Assembly: GCA_964384485.1 (NCBI GenBank)
Contig: CAYLLE010000040.1
Location: 1 to 25,224 of the forward strand
Source: CAYLLE01 sp964384485
GTDB taxonomy: Bacteria; Spirochaetota; Spirochaetia; CAYLLE01
Direction: 5' to 3'
DNA: 25,224 nucleotides
The translations under genes were made by a program, and so were the position numbers. The notes below the pieces were generated by a model. It searched no databases. It was not told where the DNA came from and was given only the letters and a program-made list of their open reading frames with translations. Of this stretch, positions 7,811 to 14,901 are shown in pieces (the first letter of the stretch is position 1; every line of letters begins with the position of its first letter).

Positions 7811-8887
7811 TTAAAGTCTGCCCTTTTTATCGGCATACTCAAGGACTTCCGCCCCCACGGCAAGGCTCCGGTCTCGGGAACCGCTGTTTATTTCGAGCAT
7901 AAGGCCTGTTTTTCCTTCGGTAAGGTCGATGAGCCGTTTGTATTCCTCCGCGGCGCCGTCGCTTTTCGCGATATCCGGATCCCAGATCCGCCAGAATCCT
8001 TTTCCCGTCAGAGCCCGGAGACTTTTATCTTCCGGGTTATAAGCCGGCTGCGGATCGAATCCGATGAATCCCCGGGTTTCGGCCATCACTTCGATATTCT
8101 GCTGATATCCCATACAGCAGTGCAGGGTGACTCCTCCGAAGATGTCTGAACATTCTTCAATGTAAGGACGCGCGAAATCCCGGTAGGTTTGGGGAGACAG
8201 AAAAGCGGCGTTATCATCACTGAAGTGAACACCTTTCGGAAAGGGGTAATCCGAATTCCAGCCGATCCCGTTTTTAACGAGGGTTTTTTCGTGCTTAAGA
8301 TATTCCACAGTGGACTCGGTCAGGATGGAAAGATACCGGTGCACCGGTTCGGGCTGGTCAAACATGGCGAGCATTAATGGCTCGGTGTGTACAATCTCCG
8401 TGGCCAGATCGATGGGCGACTGGGTATCGCTCGGGATAAAGGGAAGGTCTCCCCACCGCTCCTGAATCTCCACAGTCCGGGACAGAAGTTCAGGGTAAAA
8501 ACCGTGTTCGTGAATGTTGTCTATTTTTTTAAACTCCGCGATTCCTTCGGCGGAATCGATCCGGGGTTTCGCGTTGATCACATTACCGATAAAAATTGGT
8601 TCGCATCCGTACGCGACGGCCATGAGGTACGCGGTCCTGCCGAAGCCGGGCTGGATGTACGGAATGTTATGGAATCCCGACTCCATGGCTTCCGCTTCAA
8701 CATTGAATCTGCCGATGAGAAAAGCGAAATCATCTTCCTTATTATGATAGAACTGCCCCTGATTCAGTTCGGGACCGGAGGCCTGCCACCTGGGCTTTAC
8801 TGCCACATTCTGTTCTCCCTCCGCCAGGCGGCTCAGCCGGGCAAGGTTTGCTTGTATCTTTTTCTTGTCGTAATATTTCGGTTCCAT
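7811..8887 (-). CDS. Uroporphyrinogen decarboxylase superfamily protein, not HemE
   Basis: This is a 358-residue cytoplasmic protein with the overall pattern of the URO-D/cobalamin-methyltransferase fold. The HemE hallmark RQAGRY near the N terminus is absent, so heme synthesis is unlikely. It has LHCCMG (H256, C257, C258), matching the H-x-C zinc pair of MtaA/CmuA-type methyltransferases. Where those enzymes have the third ligand cysteine near the end (PGCG), this one has LEINSGS (E332). It could bind a metal with an altered ligand set. Its neighbours are a YesN-type regulator (59 bp upstream, same strand) and, divergently, a sugar transporter and a GH2-like protein, so a role in carbohydrate metabolism is likely; the reaction is unknown. 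AAGGA precedes the ATG by about 12 bases. Confidence 0.8.
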   Translation of the reverse strand: MEPKYYDKKKIQANLARLSRLAEGEQNVAVKPRWQASGPELNQGQFYHNKEDDFAFLIGRFNVEAEAMESGFHNIPYIQPGFGRTAYLMAVAYGCEPIFIGNVINAKPRIDSAEGIAEFKKIDNIHEHGFYPELLSRTVEIQERWGDLPFIPSDTQSPIDLATEIVHTEPLMLAMFDQPEPVHRYLSILTESTVEYLKHEKTLVKNGIGWNSDYPFPKGVHFSDDNAAFLSPQTYRDFARPYIEECSDIFGGVTLHCCMGYQQNIEVMAETRGFIGFDPQPAYNPEDKSLRALTGKGFWRIWDPDIAKSDGAAEEYKRLIDLTEGKTGLMLEINSGSRDRSLAVGAEVLEYADKKGRL

Positions 8888-8946
8888 AAACTGACTCTAT
8901 TCCTTTTTTTCTGCCTTGTCTTGTTATATTTCGGCAAATGCCGGTA

Positions 8947-11214
8947 TTATTTAATCATCTTTAACGTCTGAACAGAATCATTTACATCATAATGTTTCTG
9001 CCGGAATTCCAGAGGAGTAACCCCGTTGTATTTCTTGAATATTGAAAAGAAATAATTTGGATAGGTAAACCCGACCGTTTTTACAATGTCGTTAACCGGA
9101 TCCGCTGTTGTCGTTAGAAGCTTCTTCGCTGTTTCTATTCGGACATTATTGATAAACTCGGCGATAGATTTTGTCGTGTGCTGCTTAAACAATCTGCCTA
9201 AATACACCGTTGATAATGAATACTTTTCGGCATAATGTTCAGCGCAGAGCTGATGATCCGGATAGTTTCGCTTGATGTCTTCGATTATATCCCCGACAAG
9301 CTGGTTGTGGTTGTTTTCCTTTTTTACCTGGAACAGGGGAATGGTTTCCGCCAAGTAGGAGAACAGCTGTTCCTCAATTTCGGCGGCGGTGTCGCAGGAA
9401 AAAAGAGAAGATAGCGGTGATTTGATATTTTCGGCAATTCCGGTAGCCGAGTTTTTTCGGTACCGGTCCAGCGCTGAATATACCGAGAGAACCAGCCGCT
9501 GCAGGGCGGTTTGAAACGCTGTCTGAGAGAACCCCCTGCTCGTACCCAGAATTTCCCGGAAGACAGTTCTGCTTTCCCGGAGACGGTTCATAAGGAGCAT
9601 TTCCGTAAACAGTTTTTCCTTCTGATAAGGATAGTCATACCGGGAGCTTGGTTTTGAGCCGTGAATACTGCAGTCCAGAATACACCCTGTCCCTTCAAAA
9701 TACCGGTTCCACGAAACATCCATGGCTTCGGAGTAAACCGTATAAATATCCCGTATAATCCCTTCCCCCCCATCCGCGCGGGTAATGCTGACGGATATGG
9801 AGAGGGAATTTTTAATCTCCCGCTGGATTCCCCGAAAAAAAGGCATATCCGGATTCTGATTATCCCCGACGGCATTGATTACGGCTATGGTATCATCTTC
9901 GGAGTCTACAGCTTCCCATGCGTGCCCCGGGATAAATTTTCCGATAATGCTGATAATCGAATTTTTCTTTTCTTCCCGGTCTTCGGGGCTGAACTGATCA
10001 CGGAAGGAGGTGTAATCATCAATCCGAAACAAAAAAAGCCGAAAATGATCGTACAGCGTAATATTCAGACTGTGCTTTTGAAAACGGGCCGATAACTCCT
10101 CTTCCGAATGCTGTTCCTCCCCGTGAAGGAGGCGCCGCAGGAAATTATTTTTCTGGTACCTTTGGTTTTTTTTCTTTTCCATTTCCAGTTTGGAAACCGG
10201 CGCGGAAAGTTTCCTGCTCAAGAAGATGATGACCGGAATACCGACCGCCAAAAACAGAAGCAGAAAAATCAGGGTGTTCCGGCGCATTTTCTGAATTCCG
10301 GAGATAACATCGGAGTAGGGGATGATACTTATGTACCGCCAGTTTAATCTATATTCTTCCGGTATTACCGCTTCGGGATACACATAGGTAATCAAACTTT
10401 TCTGTCCGTTCAAGTGCGCGGTAAAACTGCCGATCTCATTTTCCGCTTCAAGCACCTTCTTAACGAAATCATTTTCACCGATATTCTGAATAAGTTGATG
10501 ATCCAGAGTGCTGATCATCGTTTTTCCTTTTTCGTTTAGTACGATAACTTCTCCTCTCTTTTCCGGATAAAAAGTATTCATGATTCCCTTAAGGAGATCT
10601 TCGGAAAAATTCAGGACGATGGCGTTAGGATACGTCGATTCCGATGCCGGATTATCGAACATGATGTACGAAAATACATTGTGTTCTATAGTAACGGTCC
10701 CTTCGGCGTTTCCGGTGATGATCCGGGGGATGGGAACAAGATGATTCTGCTTCTTATTGGTTAGGTAAGAAAGTATTTCCTGATCATGAAAAATGTCCTG
10801 GTCATAGATAAAGGTGTGCTCGCCGGTAAAGTATATCTTTTCTATACCTCCGTTATATAGATAGATAGACCGGAAGAAGGGTGATGATGCCTGGTACGAT
10901 GCCAGTCGGGTACTCCCTTTCGATATCTGAACAGGTTCAGGCGAGTTTTCGAAGAGGATAGACCGGACATCGGTATCACGGTACATTTGAATCAGCATCA
11001 GTTTTACCCAGTCGGTCATCAGCTGGGTTCCTGAGCATAATTTGAGAAGATTATCGGTTACGTAGGTAGTGACCTGCCGGGCGGCGATCTTTTCGAAATT
11101 GATGTAAAGGATCGATGATACGGTTATAACGGTAACCGTTATAAGCATGAGAAACGAAAACAGTACTTTGGAAAAAAATGAACGTTTGTCCGGTTCTGTC
11201 TTTTTACGGCTCAT
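8947..11214 (-). CDS. Membrane-anchored AraC-type regulator (YesN-like)
   Basis: This is a 755-residue one-component regulator. TM1 is at about residues 17-38, an extracytoplasmic sensor region (about 40-310, Cache-like by architecture) follows, and TM2 is at 313-334. A cytoplasmic linker leads to a C-terminal AraC-type double helix-turn-helix at about 640-740, with the hallmarks LSTVYLGRLFKQHTTKSIAEFINNVRIETAKKLL and IVKTVGFTYPNYFFSIFKKYNGVTPLEFR. Proteins of this architecture commonly sense a ligand outside the membrane and activate adjacent LplB/YtcP sugar transporters. The divergent permease operon starts about 195 bp away, which fits. The ATG lacks a clear ribosome binding site; a weak -10 (TATACT, 11231-11226) would give a leader of only a few bases. 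The intergenic repeats are candidate binding sites. Confidence 0.9.
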   Translation of the reverse strand: MSRKKTEPDKRSFFSKVLFSFLMLITVTVITVSSILYINFEKIAARQVTTYVTDNLLKLCSGTQLMTDWVKLMLIQMYRDTDVRSILFENSPEPVQISKGSTRLASYQASSPFFRSIYLYNGGIEKIYFTGEHTFIYDQDIFHDQEILSYLTNKKQNHLVPIPRIITGNAEGTVTIEHNVFSYIMFDNPASESTYPNAIVLNFSEDLLKGIMNTFYPEKRGEVIVLNEKGKTMISTLDHQLIQNIGENDFVKKVLEAENEIGSFTAHLNGQKSLITYVYPEAVIPEEYRLNWRYISIIPYSDVISGIQKMRRNTLIFLLLFLAVGIPVIIFLSRKLSAPVSKLEMEKKKNQRYQKNNFLRRLLHGEEQHSEEELSARFQKHSLNITLYDHFRLFLFRIDDYTSFRDQFSPEDREEKKNSIISIIGKFIPGHAWEAVDSEDDTIAVINAVGDNQNPDMPFFRGIQREIKNSLSISVSITRADGGEGIIRDIYTVYSEAMDVSWNRYFEGTGCILDCSIHGSKPSSRYDYPYQKEKLFTEMLLMNRLRESRTVFREILGTSRGFSQTAFQTALQRLVLSVYSALDRYRKNSATGIAENIKSPLSSLFSCDTAAEIEEQLFSYLAETIPLFQVKKENNHNQLVGDIIEDIKRNYPDHQLCAEHYAEKYSLSTVYLGRLFKQHTTKSIAEFINNVRIETAKKLLTTTADPVNDIVKTVGFTYPNYFFSIFKKYNGVTPLEFRQKHYDVNDSVQTLKMIK

Positions 11215-11229
11215 AAATATGGTACAGTA

Positions 11230-11260
11230 TATAATTTGACGCGGGAAAACGCAAATTATA
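11230..11260. promoter_or_regulatory. Perfect 9-bp inverted repeat between regulator and transporter
   Basis: TATAATTTG (11230-11238) and CAAATTATA (11252-11260) form a perfect inverted repeat around a 13-bp spacer. It lies 16 bp upstream of the regulator start, and each arm holds a TATAAT-like hexamer. It may be an operator or a pair of divergent promoter boxes controlling the regulator and the transporter operon. Confidence 0.6.
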
Positions 11261-11274
11261 CCTTTTTTTGTTCA

Positions 11275-11299
11275 GAATTTTGAGTATGTTCGAATTTTG
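11275..11299. promoter_or_regulatory. GAATTTTG direct repeats, candidate AraC-type site
   Basis: GAATTTTG occurs at 11275-11282 and 11292-11299, 17 bp apart start to start, each with TTC just upstream. A related GAATTTTA is at 11348-11355. AraC-family proteins often bind direct repeats at close to two helical turns, so this may be the activator site for the transporter operon. Confidence 0.4.
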
Positions 11300-11326
11300 T
11301 AGTCCCTGTCCGCCGTCGGATTCGTT

Positions 11327-11354
11327 AAAATTTAGAATCATTCTTCGGAATTTT
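11327..11354. promoter_or_regulatory. Nested dyad upstream of the first permease gene
   Basis: AGAATCATTCT (11334-11344) is a perfect 11-bp palindrome around a central C. It is flanked by AAAATT (11327-11332) and AATTTT (11349-11354), which are also inverted. It contains a TAGAAT -10-like hexamer on the plus strand (11333-11338), but no good -35 is correctly placed. Confidence 0.4.
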
Positions 11355-11409
11355 AAATTTACAGGAAAACAAGTCCTCCCGTATCATGAACAAGATTTAC
11401 GGGGGATAT

Positions 11410-12336
11410 ATGTTTTCGATAAAAAAGACGAACAAACTGCAGTGGAAGTCATCGCTTGAACTTCTCGTTCTCACCCTGCCCGCGTTCCTGCTGGTATTTA
11501 TTCTCAATTATCTTCCTTTACCCGGGATTATCCTGGCTTTCAAGAATTTTTCCTTCGCCAAGGGGATATTTCACAGCCCGTGGGTCGGCATTGAAAATTT
11601 CAGATTTCTGTTCATAACCGACGCGGCATTCCGGATCACCCGGAACACGGTGCTCTACAGCCTTGTTTTCCTTGTTGCCGGCAACTTTACTTCTATAGTT
11701 ATCGCGCTCATGCTCTTTGAGCTGACAAACCGGTACACAATAAAGACATTTCAATCTCTTTTAATATTTCCCCGCTTCATCTCCTGGGTTGTCGCCGCCT
11801 ATATGTTTCACACCCTGTTCAGTGTGGATTACGGTCTGTTCAACTCGCTGCTGGTACGTCTCGGTGGAGAACCCATATCGTGGTACTCCACTCCCAAGGC
11901 GTGGCCGGCCATCTTTCTGTTTGCCACCCTCTGGAAGGGGGCGGGATTCGGCAGCGTACTCTACTTCGCGACCCTCATGGGAATCGACGGCGCCTATTTT
12001 GACGCGGCTACTATTGACGGCGCGACAAAACTGCAGACTATCCGGCACATAACTCTGCCGTTTTTATATCCCCTTATCACCATTCTTCTTATTCTTGGAA
12101 TTGGAAATCTGATGAAGGCCGATTTCGGTATGTTCTACAACCTGCCCAGGGATATGCCGACCCTGTACAACGTTTCCGATGTAATAGAAACATATGTTTT
12201 CCGTGCCCTCCGGACAATCGGAGATCCTGCCATGGCGGCAGCGGCGGATCTGTATAAGAACGTGGTCGGCTTCTTTCTGGTGTTCGGGGCAAACATGGTG
12301 GTCAAGAAAATTGAGCCGGATAATTCCCTATTTTAA
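11410..12336 (+). CDS. Sugar ABC transporter permease, LplB type
   Basis: This is an inner-membrane subunit of about 308 residues with six predicted membrane segments. The first is LLVLTLPAFLLVFILNYLPL. It is followed by the LplB-type periplasmic phrase IILAFKNF.FAKGIFHSPWVGIENF. The EAA loop that contacts the ATPase is DAATIDGATKLQTIRHITLPFLYPL. Together with the next two genes it should import an oligosaccharide or glycoside. I chose the ATG at 11410 because GGGGGA lies about five bases upstream; an in-frame ATG at 11386 adds eight residues but lacks a ribosome site. It is first in the operon and 12 bp from the second permease gene. No ATPase gene is present. Confidence 0.92.
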   Translation: MFSIKKTNKLQWKSSLELLVLTLPAFLLVFILNYLPLPGIILAFKNFSFAKGIFHSPWVGIENFRFLFITDAAFRITRNTVLYSLVFLVAGNFTSIVIALMLFELTNRYTIKTFQSLLIFPRFISWVVAAYMFHTLFSVDYGLFNSLLVRLGGEPISWYSTPKAWPAIFLFATLWKGAGFGSVLYFATLMGIDGAYFDAATIDGATKLQTIRHITLPFLYPLITILLILGIGNLMKADFGMFYNLPRDMPTLYNVSDVIETYVFRALRTIGDPAMAAAADLYKNVVGFFLVFGANMVVKKIEPDNSLF

Positions 12337-12348
12337 GGATGACAGTAG

Positions 12349-13260
12349 ATGAATCGTAATGCTATTAGAGACGTCAGTCAGACCATGCAGCTTTCCCTCA
12401 AGAGCAGAGCCGTCATCGTAACAGTACTCGGTGTGATGTCCTTTATCACCCTGTTTCCCCTTATAATGATTGTTTCCATTTCCCTGTCCAATGAAGTAGA
12501 CATTATAAACCATGGTTTCAGCCTTATTCCTCACAAGGTATCCACCAGCGGGTACGATGTTATCTTTAAGCGTCCGGATAAACTGCTGAACGCGTACAAG
12601 GTTACCCTGCTGGTCACCGTGATCGGAACAGTTCTCTCCGTGCTGGTTTCTTCGATGATAGCCTATCCCCTTTCCCGGCGGGATTTTATTTTCCGGCGGT
12701 TTATGTCCTTCTATCTTTTTTTCGTCATGCTTTTCTCGGGCGGCCTGGTGCCGATCTATATCCTCATTACCAGGTACTTTCAGCTTCAGAATACCTACGC
12801 GGTGCTGATCCTTATGCATCTGGTAAACCCGTTCACGATTTTCCTCATCCGGGCCAATTTCCAGAAGATACCGACCTCTTTAATAGAATCGGCAAAAATA
12901 GACGGGGCCAGCGAGATGAGGATATATTGGCGGATCATTATTCCCCTTTCCACACCCGTACTCGCCACGGTGGCCCTGATCGTGGCATTGGGATACTGGA
13001 ACGACTGGTTTACCAGTGTTCTCTATATTACAAATCCCAAATTGTACAGCCTCCAGATGCTGTTAAAGGTGATGATGGAAGACTTGAGTACCATTCGGAG
13101 GGACATGATGAGTCAGGAGATGCTGCGGGACATCCAGGTCCCGACCGAAAATCTGCGAATGGCCATGTGCCTCATTGCCATCGGACCTATCGTCATCCTG
13201 TTCCCTTTTCTCCAGAAATACTTCGTACAAGGACTGACCGTGGGATCGGTGAAGGGGTGA
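12349..13260 (+). CDS. Sugar ABC transporter permease, YtcP type
   Basis: This is a 303-residue inner-membrane permease of the carbohydrate (MalG/YtcP) group, partner of the LplB-type subunit just upstream. The N-terminal helix VIVTVLGVMSFITLFPLIMIVSISLS precedes the conserved YtcP-like segment AYPLSRRDFIFRRFMSFYLFFVMLFSGGLVPIYILI. The EAA loop reads ESAKIDGASEMRIYWRIIIPLSTPV, and the C-terminus KYFVQGLTVGSVKG is characteristic of this family. AAGGAT precedes the ATG by about ten bases. The gene is tightly packed behind the first permease gene and is followed by an 79-bp spacer with a hairpin before the binding-protein gene. Confidence 0.93.
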   Translation: MNRNAIRDVSQTMQLSLKSRAVIVTVLGVMSFITLFPLIMIVSISLSNEVDIINHGFSLIPHKVSTSGYDVIFKRPDKLLNAYKVTLLVTVIGTVLSVLVSSMIAYPLSRRDFIFRRFMSFYLFFVMLFSGGLVPIYILITRYFQLQNTYAVLILMHLVNPFTIFLIRANFQKIPTSLIESAKIDGASEMRIYWRIIIPLSTPVLATVALIVALGYWNDWFTSVLYITNPKLYSLQMLLKVMMEDLSTIRRDMMSQEMLRDIQVPTENLRMAMCLIAIGPIVILFPFLQKYFVQGLTVGSVKG

Positions 13261-13285
13261 ACCCGATCAGGACTTTTTAATAGGA

Positions 13286-13319
13286 ATTGATTGAGCAAAA
13301 GGCTCTTATCAATATTGAT
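13286..13319 (+). promoter_or_regulatory. Intra-operon hairpin with alternative pairing before the binding-protein gene
   Basis: ATTGAT (13286-13291) with GAGC (13293-13296) can pair with GCTC (13302-13305) and ATCAAT (13308-13313) around a five-base loop. ATCAAT can instead pair with the next ATTGAT (13314-13319), since 13308-13319 is a perfect 12-bp palindrome. No T-run follows. It sits nine bases upstream of the strong ribosome site AGGAGGG, so mRNA processing or stabilisation is plausible. Confidence 0.5.
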
Positions 13320-13339
13320 TACCAAACAGGAGGGTTTTT

Positions 13340-14836
13340 ATGAAAAAAATTTTAATGCTGGTTCTTCTTGCCGCGTTAACCGCAGGAATGGTTTTCGCCG
13401 CGGGAGAACAGGAATCATCAAGTTCAGCATCGGGTAAAGCAAAACCGACCACCTTGGTGTGGTACATGTTTTTTGATGACCAGGACGATTTGGACCAGGT
13501 GTGGTCTAAGGTCAACGAACATCTTAGAGAGACCATCAATGTGGAAATTGATTACCGGCCGATGAATTACACTACCTATTCCCAGAAGGTTCCCATCCTT
13601 TTCGCGTCGGGTGAAATTTTCGATATGCTCTGGATGTGCGACTGGGTTGCCGGGGCTACTTACGGGAAATTCGCCCAGGATGAAGTTCTGCTTCCCCTGG
13701 ACGATCTGCTGGAAGATTACGGAAAAGACATAAAAGATAGTCTCCCCGGAAAAATCTGGGATCTTACCAGGGTCGAAGGTAATATCTACGGCGTACCCAA
13801 TACCCAGAACTTTACCCGCTGGCGGGGAATGTGGGTTAAGAAGGATCTGGCCGACAAGTACGGATTCGATCCCGACCAGTTTAAATCCTACAAAGACCTG
13901 GAACCGTTTTATGAAAAGGTTTTGGCCAACGAACCGGGAGTGGTTCCATTCAATCACACCGCGGGAACACTTGCCCACATGAAAGACGGGATCGGCCCGG
14001 CACCCGCGTCGGTTCCGATGAAACAGCTTGGTTCCGGATTTAACGCCTACAGTGATGATCCCCGGAATTTCTACCACGAATTCATTGACGAAAAACACCG
14101 TGATTCAATCTTGGCGAACTGGAACGCCATTCATGACTGGTATGAAAAGGGATATATCCACTCCGACGCGCTTACCATAAAGGATGCCAGAGCCGAGATT
14201 AAAGCCGGTAAAATTGCTTCCAGCATCTGCACTCTGAACATTAACAGCGAAGCAAATTTCAAGAACGAAAACGGGTTTGAGGCTTATTTCTTCCCCGTTG
14301 CGACTCCCGAGCTCTCCGGGGTTACCGCGACCCTGAATACGATAAGCATAACCTCTAAGCATCCGGAAAAAGCCATGGAGTTTCTTAATCAGGTCCATAC
14401 CGACAAGTATCTCTATAACCTTATGGTATTCGGCATTGAAGGAGAGCATTACAACAAGACCGGAGAAAACCGGATCGAACAGATTGCCGACAGCGGATAC
14501 AACGCTATGTCCCGGCACTGGACCCTGGGCAACACCTTCCTCCGCTATATGACTCCCGGAGAACCCGAGGACCTGCATGAACGGGTGAATGAGCTTAATC
14601 AGTCGGCAAACCCCTCTTTTATGCCGGACTGGAGTTTCGACGACAATCTGGTGAAAAACGAAGTTGCCGCTATAGAGGCGCTTTGGGAAGAGATCGGGAA
14701 AGGCCTTGGATTGGGCGTTCTCGATCCCGATGATTATGTTGATACCTATATGGAAAAACTAAAGAAAGCAGGGGTCGAAAAAATCCGCGCTGAAATGGAA
14801 GTCCAGTTTCAAAAATATTGGGACCAGAAAGAATAA
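13340..14836 (+). CDS. Extracellular solute-binding protein of a sugar ABC transporter
   Basis: This is a 498-residue secreted binding protein. The signal peptide (MKKILMLVLLAALTAGMVFA) is followed by AGEQESSSSASGKAKP; there is no cysteine at the cleavage region, so it is not a classical lipoprotein. A low-complexity Ser-rich linker leads into the domain (TTLVWYMFFDDQDDLDQVW) typical of LplA-type family 1 binding proteins, with VNEHLRETINVEIDYRPM and LFASGEIFDMLWMCDWV. It captures substrate for the two upstream permeases; the ligand is probably an oligosaccharide or glycoside. The ribosome site AGGAGGG five bases before the ATG is the strongest in the operon, and the gene is bounded by hairpins on both sides, consistent with higher expression than its neighbours. 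Confidence 0.93.
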   Translation: MKKILMLVLLAALTAGMVFAAGEQESSSSASGKAKPTTLVWYMFFDDQDDLDQVWSKVNEHLRETINVEIDYRPMNYTTYSQKVPILFASGEIFDMLWMCDWVAGATYGKFAQDEVLLPLDDLLEDYGKDIKDSLPGKIWDLTRVEGNIYGVPNTQNFTRWRGMWVKKDLADKYGFDPDQFKSYKDLEPFYEKVLANEPGVVPFNHTAGTLAHMKDGIGPAPASVPMKQLGSGFNAYSDDPRNFYHEFIDEKHRDSILANWNAIHDWYEKGYIHSDALTIKDARAEIKAGKIASSICTLNINSEANFKNENGFEAYFFPVATPELSGVTATLNTISITSKHPEKAMEFLNQVHTDKYLYNLMVFGIEGEHYNKTGENRIEQIADSGYNAMSRHWTLGNTFLRYMTPGEPEDLHERVNELNQSANPSFMPDWSFDDNLVKNEVAAIEALWEEIGKGLGLGVLDPDDYVDTYMEKLKKAGVEKIRAEMEVQFQKYWDQKE

Positions 14837-14855
14837 GTCTTCACTTCGGCTGACC

Positions 14856-14882
14856 GGCCTCCCCGTATGGGGAGGCCTTTTT
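14856..14882 (+). terminator. Strong intrinsic terminator after the binding-protein gene
   Basis: GGCCTCCCC (14856-14864), loop GTAT and GGGGAGGCC (14869-14877) form a perfect 9-bp GC-rich stem followed by TTTTT. The ribosome site of the next gene begins only nine bases after the T-run, with no clear promoter between, so some read-through is expected if the next gene belongs to the operon. Confidence 0.93.
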
Positions 14883-14901
14883 GTTTAAACAGGATAGAAT
14901 A

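Noticed and set aside
7811..8887. Assignment as hemE
   Set aside because: The RQAGRY substrate-binding motif and other HemE hallmarks are absent, and no heme genes are nearby.
8888..8946. Small CGGC-ATTT-GCCG hairpin between the regulator and the URO-D-like gene
   Set aside because: The stem is only four to five base pairs and no T-run follows, so it is not convincing as a terminator.
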